A stretch of 64,000 nt of DNA from SIG603 sp964369225 (GTDB lineage Bacteria; Bacillota; Clostridia; Oscillospirales; Acutalibacteraceae). The position numbers were made by a program, and so were the translations under genes. Positions 1 through 8,785 of this stretch are shown one piece after another; positions within the stretch are counted from its first letter, which is position 1; every line of letters starts with the position of its first letter. The stretch lies in the NCBI GenBank assembly GCA_964369225.1, contig CAYJER010000004.1, positions 27,736 through 91,735 on the forward strand. Reading direction: 5' to 3'. The notes beneath the pieces are model-generated. The model had not been told where the DNA came from. It searched no databases and saw only the letters and a program-made list of their open reading frames with translations.

Positions 1-339
1 TTCACTTGTATACATATTTAGTCGTGGATTAAGCAAAAATATTGAGAAGTGAATTTATATTAATACATAATTAAGGCGTTAATAAGGCTAAAAGTAGACT
101 TTAAAAGTTAAATAATGAATAAATATACATTTGGCTAAACAAATTACAATATTTTAACCTTTGTTACAGTTCAATTTCTACATTTTGCACATTGAAAAAG
201 TTAATCGATTCTAACTAATTCTAAAATAATGCATAAAAAATTTTTAAAATTGATTTTAAAATTAAACTAAAAGGCAAAAGCGTTAAATTATGAATATACA
301 CAATTGTGCAAAATGACTATATTTGCTTATTGTTTGCAC

Positions 340-368
340 TTGACAAATCGTCGAAATTGATATATACT
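340..368 (+). promoter_or_regulatory. Sigma-A-type promoter of the G5/3D gene
   Basis: A perfect -35 box TTGACA (340-345) is followed after 17 bases by TATACT (363-368). It lies about 40 bases upstream of the GGAGG ribosome binding site and ATG at 411. The 300 bases to its left are AT-rich and show no gene or obvious structure. Confidence 0.75.
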
Positions 369-410
369 GCCCTAGAACCGAAAAAACAATCGGAATTATT
401 GGAGGTATAT

Positions 411-1790
411 ATGAAATCTTTAAATATATTTAAACCATCTACAAAGATAGCCGTTTTGGCATCAATTATTGCGGTAACAGTTGTTATTACTTCTCTTGTA
501 ACTGTTTTTGCTAGTGGTATTCCATGTATGGTTGTCGATGGCGAAGAAAGCTACAGCTTCACAATTAATAGTACAGAGGAAGAAGTAATTTTAGACCTAG
601 CTGTTCAAAACGGTATGCCAGAAATGGAAGAGGGCGATATCTTAGTAGAAGAAGGTGGCAAGTACATAGTAAAGCGTTCAGTTGATGTAAGCTTTGAAGA
701 GACAGACCTTACAGCTTATGAAGGCGAGACTGTGGAGCAAATCTTAAACAATAATGAAGTAGTGCTTAACGAGAAAGACATTGTTACACCAGAGCTTGAC
801 ACAATTATAAATACAGCTACTGAAATAGATGTTCAATATTATAATGAAGTTCTAATTAACTATGGTGCAAAAACGATTGAAACTTACACATATGACGCTG
901 ATGTGCAAATGGCTTATGATAACGCTGAAATCGCACCACACGCTAAAGATATAGTAAAAGAGTCAACAACCGACGAGTACGACCTAGTAATTGAGATTAC
1001 AAAGGCAAAGAATGTTGAACTTTATATAAACGGTGAGCCAACAGAAATTTACACTCATGCAGAAACAGTAGGCGACTTACTAACAGAAGAAAACGTAGTT
1101 TTTACTCATGAGCTAGAAACAGTAAACTTTGATTTAGACCAAGAGCTAATGACTAACATGAATGTAAGAGTAGAGCTTTTAAGAACAGTAGAAGAAACAA
1201 TAGAAGTTGAAATAGAGTACGACACAGTAACTAAGACAGATTCAAGTGAATATCAAGGCACATCTTATGTAGAGTCTCATGGTGAAAACGGAGTGATGAC
1301 ACAAGATGTAATTCAAACTTATATAGGTGATGAAGTAATAAGCACAGAAGTTATAGGTGAAGAGGTAACTAAAGAGCCAGTAGACGAGGTTGTAGTTAAG
1401 GGAACAAAGCAAAATATTACAGGTCCTACAGCACCACCAGCTAACACAGGAGACACAAGCAGTGGAAACACATTTGTAGATTACAATGGAAACGTTGTTG
1501 AGTATCTAGATGTAATGGTTGGTGAATCAACCGCTTACACAGCACCAGGTGGTATAACATCAATGGGCTGGGACGCTCAAGTAGGAATAGTGGCGGTAAA
1601 CCCAAATGTTATTCCTTATGGAACTAAACTTTATATCACATCAAACAGCGTGGTTTATGGTTACGCAATAGCAGGTGACACAGGCGGAGCGTTATTATAT
1701 GGAAACGTGCTTGTAGACTTATATTATGATACATTGCAAGAGTGCTACAACTTTGGCAGACGTGACATGACAGTTTATATCTTAGACTAA
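411..1790 (+). CDS. Secreted G5/3D-domain cell-wall protein (YabE/Rpf-like)
   Basis: A 459-residue exported protein resembling the YabE/YocH group of cell-wall lytic or stationary-phase proteins. An N-terminal hydrophobic segment (about residues 13-35) acts as signal or anchor. DUF348-like repeats follow to about residue 245, then a G5-like region (about 250-330), a short Pro/Thr/Gly linker and a C-terminal 3D domain from about 370. The 3D domain carries the conserved aspartates (GDTGG and VDLYY). Proteins of this build are generally lytic transglycosylase-like muralytic enzymes. ATG 411 is chosen over the open frame from 306 because GGAGG lies directly upstream and the promoter overlaps the longer version. 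The gene is monocistronic, bounded by its own promoter and terminator. Confidence 0.85.
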   Translation: MKSLNIFKPSTKIAVLASIIAVTVVITSLVTVFASGIPCMVVDGEESYSFTINSTEEEVILDLAVQNGMPEMEEGDILVEEGGKYIVKRSVDVSFEETDLTAYEGETVEQILNNNEVVLNEKDIVTPELDTIINTATEIDVQYYNEVLINYGAKTIETYTYDADVQMAYDNAEIAPHAKDIVKESTTDEYDLVIEITKAKNVELYINGEPTEIYTHAETVGDLLTEENVVFTHELETVNFDLDQELMTNMNVRVELLRTVEETIEVEIEYDTVTKTDSSEYQGTSYVESHGENGVMTQDVIQTYIGDEVISTEVIGEEVTKEPVDEVVVKGTKQNITGPTAPPANTGDTSSGNTFVDYNGNVVEYLDVMVGESTAYTAPGGITSMGWDAQVGIVAVNPNVIPYGTKLYITSNSVVYGYAIAGDTGGALLYGNVLVDLYYDTLQECYNFGRRDMTVYILD

Positions 1791-1793
1791 TAT

Positions 1794-1827
1794 AAAAAGG
1801 GTAACGGAGAAATCGGTTGCCCTTTTT
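1794..1827 (+). terminator. Intrinsic terminator after the G5/3D gene
   Basis: Inverted repeat with arms AAAAAGGGTAAC and GTTGCCCTTTTT separated by about 10 bases. The arms end in an A run and a T run, so it could work in both directions. It starts four bases after the stop codon. Confidence 0.85.
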
Positions 1828-1993
1828 CTGACTAAAGCTTTTAAAACAGTGTTTAAAAAAACAAAAAAAATTATTATACGTATACAATGAGAGAACTTTA
1901 TATTGTAAGATTAATCATTATATAGTATAATACGGTGGATTTACACTATATATAGTATGAAATAAAAAATATTGAAATTATTTTAAATAACAC

Positions 1994-2025
1994 TTGCATT
2001 TTAGGGTGGTGTATGCTATTATAAT
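1994..2025 (+). promoter_or_regulatory. Promoter of the S10 super-operon
   Basis: TTGCAT (1994-1999), 17 bases, TATTAT (2017-2022); an overlapping TATAAT at 2020-2025 gives an alternative 20-base spacing. It is the only good promoter-like sequence between the preceding terminator and rpsJ, and implies a leader of about 300 nt. Confidence 0.6.
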
Positions 2026-2029
2026 AGAG

Positions 2030-2326
2030 CGTGACTGCACAGATATGCGATGAAGCGAGAGGTTGCAACGAATTTCGTTGGTTTTTTCGCCGAGTATGTC
2101 CGATTTTAAACCGGGCGACAAACATATAGATTAGGAACCATAGGCATTTTTGCCTAAAGGCCGTTTATCCATATGCTAGCTTATGCTAAACTTCCCGGAT
2201 TTCACTTTTAATTAAAGGTGGGTCCGATTTTTTGTGAAAAAGCTCACAAACACCCGGCAGGGTGTGGATGTAAAAGCATGCAAATTTAGCCCGCCAACTA
2301 TTACAAATTTTAAGGAGGCGATTACA
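2030..2326 (+). promoter_or_regulatory. Structured leader of the S10 operon with attenuator-like hairpin
   Basis: About 300 nt of untranslated leader precede rpsJ. At 2066-2080 CAACGA and TCGTTG pair around three bases and are followed by GTTTTTT (2081-2087), the form of an intrinsic terminator. A second hairpin, TAGGCA/TGCCTA around TTTT, lies at 2141-2156. Several other GC-rich patches follow. No ORF in the leader is convincing. Ribosomal-protein operons are commonly autoregulated through leaders like this, but I cannot name the class or the ligand protein. Confidence 0.5.
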
Positions 2327-2638
2327 GTGGCAGTCAAAGAAAAAATCAGGATAAGAATTAAGGGTTATGATCATCAATTAGTAGATGCGGCAGCAGCTAA
2401 GATTGTAATGACAGCTAAGAGAACAGGTGCAAGAGTTTCAGGTCCAATACCACTACCTACAGAGAAACAAATCATCACTATCTTACGTGCTGTTCACAAA
2501 TACAAAGATAGCCGTGAGCAATTCGAGATGAGAACTCATAAAAGACTTATCGACATTTTAAGACCTAGCAACAAAACTGTTGAATCATTAATGGGTCTTG
2601 AGCTCCCCGCTGGTGTTGAGATAGAGATCAAACTTTAA
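2327..2638 (+). CDS. rpsJ: 30S ribosomal protein S10 (uS10)
   Basis: Small-subunit head protein, also known in other bacteria to partner NusB in antitermination. The 103-residue product starts at GTG 2327, seven bases after AAGGAGG. The open frame extends upstream to 2234, but the extra residues are basic leader translation not found in S10 proteins, and the length with the GTG start matches the family. First gene of the super-operon; the sequence from KIRIRIKGYDH onward is typical of the family. Confidence 0.96.
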   Translation: MAVKEKIRIRIKGYDHQLVDAAAAKIVMTAKRTGARVSGPIPLPTEKQIITILRAVHKYKDSREQFEMRTHKRLIDILRPSNKTVESLMGLELPAGVEIEIKL

Positions 2639-2714
2639 TCAACGAACAAGCAGGTGGGTCATGTTGAAAGAAAACTTTCAACCAATAACCTAAAATTAGA
2701 AAGGATGCTCCAAG

Positions 2715-3347
2715 ATGAAAAAAGCAATTATCGGCAAGAAAATCGGTATGACACAGATTTTCGACGAAAAAGGCAAAGTAGTACCAGTTACAGTTGTCGA
2801 GGCAGGACCATGTGTTGTGACTCAAATTAAGACAATGGAAAACGATGGCTACTGTGCAGTTCAAGTAGGTTACGGAGATCAAAAGCCACAAAGAATGACT
2901 AAACCTTTGTTAGGTCATTTCAAAAAAGGCGATGTAGCTCCAAAACACACATTAAGAGAATTCAGATTCGATGATATAACAGCGTACAACGTAGGCGACC
3001 TTATCAAAGCAGATGTATTCGAGTCAGGTGACAAAGTTGATGTTACTGGCACAAGCAAAGGTAAAGGTTACGCCGGCGTTATTAAACGTTGGAACTTCCA
3101 CAGACTAAAAGAGTCTCATGGTACAGGTCCTGTTCACCGTCACGGTGGTTCAAACGGTGCTTGTTCTGATCCATCAAGAGTTTACAAGGGCTTAAAGATG
3201 GCTGGACACTTAGGTGCTGAAAGAGTAACAGTCCAAAATCTAACAATAGTAAAAGTTGACGTTGAAAACAACCTTATCGCTATTAAGGGTGCTATTCCAG
3301 GACCTAACGGTGGCAAAGTTGTTATTCGTAACAATGTTAAAGGATAA
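2715..3347 (+). CDS. rplC: 50S ribosomal protein L3 (uL3)
   Basis: Large-subunit assembly-initiating protein that reaches toward the peptidyl transferase centre. The 210-residue length and the MKKAIIGKKIGMTQIFDEKG start are typical, as is the HRHGGSNG region in the central extension. It follows rpsJ after 76 bases and precedes rplD by 17 bases with a good AAGGAGG. Confidence 0.97.
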   Translation: MKKAIIGKKIGMTQIFDEKGKVVPVTVVEAGPCVVTQIKTMENDGYCAVQVGYGDQKPQRMTKPLLGHFKKGDVAPKHTLREFRFDDITAYNVGDLIKADVFESGDKVDVTGTSKGKGYAGVIKRWNFHRLKESHGTGPVHRHGGSNGACSDPSRVYKGLKMAGHLGAERVTVQNLTIVKVDVENNLIAIKGAIPGPNGGKVVIRNNVKG

Positions 3348-3364
3348 GGGAAGGAGGAATAACC

Positions 3365-3988
3365 ATGCCAACAGTTTCAATTTTAGATACAAAAGGTAAG
3401 GCAGTTGGAGAAATCGAACTAGCCCAGACAGTATTCGGCGTTGAGCCAAACGTACCTGCTATGCACCTTATGGTAAGAAGCTATCTAGCTAACCAAAGAC
3501 AAGGTACTCAATCAGCACTAACAAGAGCTGAAGTTAGAGGTGGCGGTAGAAAGCCATGGAGACAAAAAGGTACAGGTAGAGCAAGACAAGGTTCTACAAG
3601 ATCACCACAATGGACACACGGTGGTGTAGTATTTGCTCCAAAGCCTAGAGATTATAGCTTTGATATTAACAGAAAAGTTAAAAGACTAGCTATGAAATCA
3701 GCTTTATCAAGCAAAGTTCTTGATGAGCAAATGATAGTTCTTTCAAGTGTAGATGCAAACGAGTACAAAACAAAAGCAGTAGTAGAACTAATGAAAAACA
3801 TTGGTGCTGATAAGAAAGCTTTATTTGTTCTTCCTGAAGTAGATGCAAAATTCATAGCTTCTGCAAGAAACATTCCAGGCGTTAAAACAGCACAAATAAA
3901 CACACTTAATGTTTATGACATCTTAAACGCTGATAAAATCATCGTTCTTAAAGATGCAGTAAGCAAGATCGAGGAGGTGTACGCATAA
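3365..3988 (+). CDS. rplD: 50S ribosomal protein L4 (uL4)
   Basis: Large-subunit protein whose extended loop lines the exit tunnel; in enterics it also represses its own operon. The 207-residue product shows the characteristic Gly/Arg-rich loop (GGGRKPWRQKGTGRARQG). Its stop shares one base with the rplW start (TAATG), so the two are probably translationally coupled. Confidence 0.97.
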   Translation: MPTVSILDTKGKAVGEIELAQTVFGVEPNVPAMHLMVRSYLANQRQGTQSALTRAEVRGGGRKPWRQKGTGRARQGSTRSPQWTHGGVVFAPKPRDYSFDINRKVKRLAMKSALSSKVLDEQMIVLSSVDANEYKTKAVVELMKNIGADKKALFVLPEVDAKFIASARNIPGVKTAQINTLNVYDILNADKIIVLKDAVSKIEEVYA

Positions 3989-4278
3989 TGACAGCTCAAA
4001 GCATAGTAGTTCGCCCAATAATCACAGAGAAATCTATGAGCGGTGTAGCGGACAAAAAATACACCTTTGAAGTTGCTAAAAATGCAACTAAAATCGACAT
4101 CAGAAGAGCCGTTGAAGAGCTATTCGGTGTTAAGGTAGATAAAGTAAACACTCTTCACGTAAGAGGTCAAATGCGTCGTCAAGGACGTCACGAGGGTTAC
4201 AGAAGATCTTGGAAAAAGGCTGTAGTAACTCTATCTAAAGATAGCAAGGCTATAGAGTTCTTTGAGTCAATGATCTAA
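3988..4278 (+). CDS. rplW: 50S ribosomal protein L23 (uL23)
   Basis: Located at the tunnel exit, where it docks trigger factor and signal recognition particle. The 96-residue product has the usual RPIITEKS start region and the VDKVNTLHVRG strand. Its start overlaps the rplD stop by one base. Confidence 0.97.
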   Translation: MTAQSIVVRPIITEKSMSGVADKKYTFEVAKNATKIDIRRAVEELFGVKVDKVNTLHVRGQMRRQGRHEGYRRSWKKAVVTLSKDSKAIEFFESMI

Positions 4279-4348
4279 GAACTTAAGTCATGGAATGAAT
4301 GGGAATTAGAATTCCCGCAAAGCCAAAATTATAGGAGAGTGAATTAAA

Positions 4349-5179
4349 GTGGCAATTACAGTTTATAAGCCGACGACAAACGCAAGACGTAACATGTCGG
4401 TTACAGATTATAGTGGCCTTTCAAAGAATGGCCCTGAAAAGAGTCTGCTTGCTCCTTTGAAAAAGAACGCAGGTAGAAACAGCTATGGTAGAATTACAGT
4501 TCGTCACAGAGGTGGCGGAAACCGTAAGAAATATAGATTAATTGACTTCAAACGTCAAAACAATGCAGATGCAGTTGTTCTAGGTATCGAGTACGATCCA
4601 AACCGTTCAGCATTTATCGCATTAATTCAATATGAAGACGGAACAAAGAGCTATATCACAGCAGCTAACGGCATGAAAGCCGGCGACAAAGTTAAGTCAG
4701 GTGTAGACGCTGATATTAAGCCTGGTAACGCATTACCACTAGCTAATATCCCAGTTGGTACATTTGTTCATAACATTGAGCTTTACCCAGGTAAAGGCGC
4801 TCAATTAGCAAGATCAGCTGGTATCATGGCTCAGCTAATGGCTAGAGAAAATGGAATGGCTTTATTAAGACTTCCATCAGGCGAATTAAGAAACATCCCA
4901 GACAGATGTATGGCTTCAATTGGCCAAGTAAGTAATATCGACCACGAAAACGTGAAGATCGGTAAAGCAGGTAGAAAAAGACATATGGGTATTAGACCTA
5001 CAGTTAGAGGTTCTGTTATGAACCCTTGCGATCACCCTCATGGTGGTGGTGAAGGTAAATCACCAATCGGTAGATCAGGCCCTGTTACTCCTTGGGGTAA
5101 ACCTGCACTAGGATACAAGACAAGAAATAAACACAAAGCTAGCGACAAGTTTATCGTTAGACGTAGAAACGGCAAGTAA
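4349..5179 (+). CDS. rplB: 50S ribosomal protein L2 (uL2)
   Basis: Highly conserved 23S rRNA-binding protein required for subunit joining and peptidyl transfer. It starts at GTG 4349 after a GGAGAG site and is 276 residues long. The conserved RHRGGGNRKKYR patch and the C-terminal HPHGGGEGKSPIGR loop with its key histidine are both present. A 70-base gap separates it from rplW. Confidence 0.97.
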   Translation: MAITVYKPTTNARRNMSVTDYSGLSKNGPEKSLLAPLKKNAGRNSYGRITVRHRGGGNRKKYRLIDFKRQNNADAVVLGIEYDPNRSAFIALIQYEDGTKSYITAANGMKAGDKVKSGVDADIKPGNALPLANIPVGTFVHNIELYPGKGAQLARSAGIMAQLMARENGMALLRLPSGELRNIPDRCMASIGQVSNIDHENVKIGKAGRKRHMGIRPTVRGSVMNPCDHPHGGGEGKSPIGRSGPVTPWGKPALGYKTRNKHKASDKFIVRRRNGK

Positions 5180-5199
5180 TAGGAAGGAGCTAATTAATT

Positions 5200-5469
5200 A
5201 TGAGCAGAAGCTTAAAAAAAGGACCTTTTATTGCGCCGGTGTTATTAAAAAGAGTTCAGGCAATGAATGAAGCCGGTGAGAAAAAGATAATCAAGACATG
5301 GAGCAGATCATCAATGATTTTCCCTGATTTTGTAGGTCACACAATAGCTGTTCACGATGGACGTAAACACGTTCCAGTATACGTAACAGAAGATATGGTA
5401 GGACACAAATTCGGTGAGTTCGCTCCAACAAGAACTTACAAGGGCCATGTGGCCAAAACTAGCAGATAA
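5200..5469 (+). CDS. rpsS: 30S ribosomal protein S19 (uS19)
   Basis: Small-subunit head protein near the A site. The 89-residue product begins MSRSLKKGPF and contains the HDGRKHVPVYVTEDMVGHK block and LGEF-like motif typical of the family. Preceded by GGAAGGAG. Confidence 0.97.
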   Translation: MSRSLKKGPFIAPVLLKRVQAMNEAGEKKIIKTWSRSSMIFPDFVGHTIAVHDGRKHVPVYVTEDMVGHKFGEFAPTRTYKGHVAKTSR

Positions 5470-5492
5470 GGCGAAAGGAGTATATATATATA

Positions 5493-5828
5493 ATGGAAGC
5501 AAAAGCAATATTGAAATATACCCGAATTTCTCCGAGAAAGGTTAGCATAGTGCTTGACCTAATCAGAAATAAGCCTGTAAATTTGGCTAGAGGTATTTTA
5601 AAACACACACCTAAGGCTGCATGTGAAGATTTATTAAAACTTCTAAACAGTGCAGTAGCAAATGCAGTAAACAACAACGACATGGATGAGAGCAAGCTTT
5701 ATATTGCAGAGTGTTTCGTTTGCCCAGGTCCTATCTTAAAAAGAATTCGTCCGAGAGCTCAAGGCAGAGCCTTCAGAATCTTAAAGAGAACTTCACACAT
5801 TACAATTGTTGTGAAGGAGAAAGAATAA
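5493..5828 (+). CDS. rplV: 50S ribosomal protein L22 (uL22)
   Basis: Its long beta hairpin lines the exit tunnel and is the usual site of macrolide-resistance changes. The 111-residue product has the RISPRKVSIVLDLIRN start region and the hairpin GPILKRIRPRAQGRA. The start at ATG 5493 follows GAAAGGAG with an AT-dinucleotide run (TATATATATA) as spacer. Confidence 0.96.
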   Translation: MEAKAILKYTRISPRKVSIVLDLIRNKPVNLARGILKHTPKAACEDLLKLLNSAVANAVNNNDMDESKLYIAECFVCPGPILKRIRPRAQGRAFRILKRTSHITIVVKEKE

Positions 5829-5839
5829 GGAGGTAGAAT

Positions 5840-6601
5840 ATGGGTCAGAAAGTTCATCCACACGGGTTACGTGTTGGCGTTATTAAAGACTGGGATTCAC
5901 GCTGGTATGCAGGTAAATCAACTTTTGGTGATACACTTGTAGAAGATTATAATCTTCGTAAGACACTTAAGAAACAACTACACCTAGCAGGAGTTCCTAA
6001 AATTGAAATCGAGCGTGACGCTACTAAGGTTAGAGTTCACATTCATTGTGCTAAACCTGGTATGGTTATTGGTAAAGGCGGAGTAGAGATCGAGAAGCTA
6101 AGATTACAATGCGAGAAGATCTTAAACAAGCCTGTAATAGTAAACATTGTTGAGGTTAAGCAACCAGACTTAAACGCTCAACTAGTTGCAGAGAGCATTG
6201 CATCACAACTAGAGAAGAGAATTTCTTTTAGAAGAGCTATGAAGCAAGCTATCGGCAGATGTATGAAGTTAGGCGCTAAGGGTATCAAAACTCAAGTATC
6301 AGGTCGTTTAGGCGGAGCCGAAATTGCTAGATCAGAGAGATACCACGATGGTACTATACCTCTACAAACAATCAGAGCAGACATCGATTATGGTTTCTAT
6401 GAGGCTGATACAACTTACGGCAAAATCGGCGTAAAAGTATGGCTATACAAAGGTGAAGTTCTTCAAGATAACAGAAGTGCTAGACCTGAGAGAAGAAACA
6501 ATGACAGAGCTCCAAGAAATAACGACAGAGCTCCAAGAAACAATGATAGAAACAACAACAGAAATTTCAGAAATGATAAAAGGGAAGGAGGCCAAAGATA
6601 A
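5840..6601 (+). CDS. rpsC: 30S ribosomal protein S3 (uS3) with extended tail
   Basis: Head protein at the mRNA entry channel. At 253 residues it is longer than the usual 215-230. The KH domain with VIGKGG and the C-terminal IGVKVWLYKGEVL core are intact. From about residue 215 the tail is low-complexity Asn/Arg/Asp, including three copies of an RNNDRAP-like unit encoded by an imperfect DNA repeat at about 6495-6550. The tail is probably disordered and RNA-binding. The stop overlaps the rplP start (TAATG). Confidence 0.96.
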   Translation: MGQKVHPHGLRVGVIKDWDSRWYAGKSTFGDTLVEDYNLRKTLKKQLHLAGVPKIEIERDATKVRVHIHCAKPGMVIGKGGVEIEKLRLQCEKILNKPVIVNIVEVKQPDLNAQLVAESIASQLEKRISFRRAMKQAIGRCMKLGAKGIKTQVSGRLGGAEIARSERYHDGTIPLQTIRADIDYGFYEADTTYGKIGVKVWLYKGEVLQDNRSARPERRNNDRAPRNNDRAPRNNDRNNNRNFRNDKREGGQR

Positions 6602-7017
6602 TGTTACTTCCTAAAAGAGTTAAATATCGTAGAGTTCACAGAGGCAGAATGACTGGTAGAGCGCTAAGAGGAAACAAAGTCACTTACGGTGAGTTCGGCC
6701 TTCAAGCAACAGAGCCATCATGGGTAACATCAAGACAAATTGAGGCAGCCCGTATCGCCATGACTCGTTATTGTAAGAGATTCGGTAAAGTTTGGATTAA
6801 AATTTTCCCAGACAAGCCGGTAACACAAAAACCTGCAGAAACTCGAATGGGTTCTGGTAAAGGTTCTCCAGAGTACTGGGTAGCAGTTGTTAAGCCGGGC
6901 AGAGTTATGTTCGAGCTAGCAGGCGTTCCAGAGGAGACAGCAAGAGAGGCGTTACGTCTAGCTATGCACAAATTACCAATGAAATGCAAATTTGTATTAA
7001 AAGGACAGGAGGATTAA
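6601..7017 (+). CDS. rplP: 50S ribosomal protein L16 (uL16)
   Basis: Binds near the tRNA elbow and is needed late in 50S assembly. The 138-residue product starts MLLPKRVKYRRVHRG and carries the RMGSGKGSPEYWVAVVKPGR signature. One-base overlap with rpsC, and only one base before rpmC, so tight coupling is likely. Confidence 0.97.
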   Translation: MLLPKRVKYRRVHRGRMTGRALRGNKVTYGEFGLQATEPSWVTSRQIEAARIAMTRYCKRFGKVWIKIFPDKPVTQKPAETRMGSGKGSPEYWVAVVKPGRVMFELAGVPEETAREALRLAMHKLPMKCKFVLKGQED

Positions 7018-7018
7018 G

Positions 7019-7219
7019 ATGAAAGCTTCAGAGATTAGAAAATTATCAGGCGAAGAACTAGTGTCTAAGTTAAAAGATTTAGAAGCAGAACTCTTCAACT
7101 TCCGCTTCCAACTTGCAATTAATCAACTTGACAACCCAATGAGAATTAAGGCTGTTAAGAAAGACATTGCGAGAATAAAGACTGTTATTCGTCAAAACGA
7201 ATTACAACAAAACGCATAA
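7019..7219 (+). CDS. rpmC: 50S ribosomal protein L29 (uL29)
   Basis: Small two-helix protein at the tunnel exit next to L23. The 66-residue length and the sequence MKASEIRKLSGEEL are typical. The CDS starts one base after the rplP stop; its ribosome binding site (GGACAGGAGG) lies inside rplP. Confidence 0.96.
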   Translation: MKASEIRKLSGEELVSKLKDLEAELFNFRFQLAINQLDNPMRIKAVKKDIARIKTVIRQNELQQNA

Positions 7220-7235
7220 GGAAGGAGGAGTTACC

Positions 7236-7496
7236 ATGAGTGAAAGAACATCAATGAGAAAAACCTTAATAGGTAGAGTAGTAAGCGACAAAATGGACAA
7301 AACAGTAGTTGTTGCCATTGAAGATAGCGTAAGACACCCATTATATAAAAAGATCATTAAACGTACAGTTAAGTACAAGGCTCATGACGAAAATAATGAA
7401 GCCGGTATTGGTGACAGAGTACGCATTATGGAAACACGTCCTCTTTCAAAAGATAAGAGATGGCGTATGGTTACAATCATAGAGAAAGCTAAATAA
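7236..7496 (+). CDS. rpsQ: 30S ribosomal protein S17 (uS17)
   Basis: Primary 16S rRNA-binding OB-fold protein of the body. The 86-residue product contains the family blocks GRVVSDKMDKTVVV and VRIMETRPLSKDKRWR. Preceded by GGAAGGAGG. Confidence 0.97.
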   Translation: MSERTSMRKTLIGRVVSDKMDKTVVVAIEDSVRHPLYKKIIKRTVKYKAHDENNEAGIGDRVRIMETRPLSKDKRWRMVTIIEKAK

Positions 7497-7520
7497 TTGC
7501 TTAAATAGGAGGAACGCACT

Positions 7521-7889
7521 GTGATACAACAACAGACTTACCTCAAGGTAGCCGATAACACCGGAGCAAAAGAACTTATGTGTATTCGTGTTTTGGGCGG
7601 CACCGGCAGAAGGTACGCTAATATAGGCGACGTGGTAGTAGCTTCAGTTAAGAAGGCTGCACCAGGTGGCGTAGTTAAAAAAGGAGACGTTGTTAAAGCT
7701 GTTATCGTAAGATCAGCTTTCGGCGTAAGACGTGATGACGGCACATACATCAGATTCGATGAGAATGCAGCAGTTATCATTAGAGATGACAAGAACCCAA
7801 GAGGAACCCGTATTTTTGGGCCACTTGCTAGAGAGTTACGTGACAAAGAGTATTTAAAAATTCTTTCACTGGCTCCAGAAGTACTATAA
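7521..7889 (+). CDS. rplN: 50S ribosomal protein L14 (uL14)
   Basis: Intersubunit-bridge protein and binding site of the silencing factor RsfS. The 122-residue length is standard, starting MIQQQTYLKVADNTGAKE at GTG 7521 after AGGAGG. The family signature region around GDVVVASVKKAAPGG is clear. Confidence 0.97.
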   Translation: MIQQQTYLKVADNTGAKELMCIRVLGGTGRRYANIGDVVVASVKKAAPGGVVKKGDVVKAVIVRSAFGVRRDDGTYIRFDENAAVIIRDDKNPRGTRIFGPLARELRDKEYLKILSLAPEVL

Positions 7890-7902
7890 GGAGTGTGTCA
7901 TA

Positions 7903-8220
7903 ATGAGTAAAATTCATGTAAAAACAGGTGACACCGTTGTCATTATAAGCGGTAGAGATAAAGGAGAAAAAGGCAAGGTTATTGCTGTTTCTCCAAAAGA
8001 GAAAAAGGTTATTGTAGAAGGCAGAAACATGGTTTCAAAGCATGTTAAACCTAAAAAAGCAGGCCAAGAGGGCGGAATTGTTCAAGCTGAGAGTGCTATC
8101 TATGCTTGTAAAGTTCAACCATACTGCAAAAACTGCAAAAAACCAGTACGTGTAGGACACAATATTTTAGCAAACGGCAAAAAAGAGCGTGTTTGCAAAA
8201 AATGTGGCGAAGCACTTTAA
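7903..8220 (+). CDS. rplX: 50S ribosomal protein L24 (uL24), cysteine-bearing form
   Basis: KOW-domain assembly-initiator protein near the tunnel exit. The 105-residue product has the KOW motif at residues 5-30 (VKTGDTVVIISGRDKGEKGK). The C-terminal third contains CKNC and CKKC pairs (residues about 77-101), a possible zinc ribbon seen in some L24 proteins. Confidence 0.95.
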   Translation: MSKIHVKTGDTVVIISGRDKGEKGKVIAVSPKEKKVIVEGRNMVSKHVKPKKAGQEGGIVQAESAIYACKVQPYCKNCKKPVRVGHNILANGKKERVCKKCGEAL

Positions 8221-8233
8221 GGAGGAGAATTAA

Positions 8234-8773
8234 ATGGCAAGATTAAAAGAAATTTATAAGGCCGACGTAGCTCCTGCACTTATGAACAAGTTCGCTTACA
8301 AGAGTGTTATGGAAATACCTACATTTGATAAAATCGTTATCAACGTTGGCGCAGGTGAGGCTAAAGATAACTCTAAAGTTATCGAGGCTATCTGTAACGA
8401 CTTAGGCAAAATCACAGGTCAAAAACCTTTGATTTGTAAAGCTAGAAAATCAGTTGCTAACTTTAAACTAAGAGAAGGCATGCCAATCGGTGTTAAAGTT
8501 ACACTAAGAGGCGAGAAAATGTGGGAGTTCATGGATAGATTATTCAATGTAGCTCTACCACGTGTTCGTGACTTCCGTGGAATAAACGGCAATGGTTTTG
8601 ACGGCAGAGGCAACTACAACATGGGTATCAAAGAGCAACTTATCTTCCCTGAAATTGACTATGAAAAAGTAGACAAGGTTCGTGGTATGGATATTTGCTT
8701 CGTAACAACTGCAAAGACAGACGAGCAAGCTAAAGAGTTATTAACTCTAATGGGCGCTCCGTTTGCGAAGTAA
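8234..8773 (+). CDS. rplE: 50S ribosomal protein L5 (uL5)
   Basis: Binds 5S rRNA and contacts P-site tRNA. The 179-residue product has the IPTFDKIVINVGAGEA start region and the C-terminal GMDICFVTTAKTDEQAKELL block. The start follows AAGGAGGAG closely. Confidence 0.97.
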   Translation: MARLKEIYKADVAPALMNKFAYKSVMEIPTFDKIVINVGAGEAKDNSKVIEAICNDLGKITGQKPLICKARKSVANFKLREGMPIGVKVTLRGEKMWEFMDRLFNVALPRVRDFRGINGNGFDGRGNYNMGIKEQLIFPEIDYEKVDKVRGMDICFVTTAKTDEQAKELLTLMGAPFAK

Positions 8774-8785
8774 GGAGGATAAACT

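Noticed and set aside
1..300. Possible gene at the left edge of the window
   Set aside because: AT-rich sequence with stops in all frames and no RNA-like structure that I can see.
306..410. Longer N-terminus for the first gene
   Set aside because: The extension overlaps the promoter at 340-368 and puts residues before a standard signal/anchor helix; GGAGG points to ATG 411.
7538..7846. 102-residue antisense frame inside rplN
   Set aside because: It is the complement of a highly conserved ribosomal gene and has no ribosome binding site; typical shadow.
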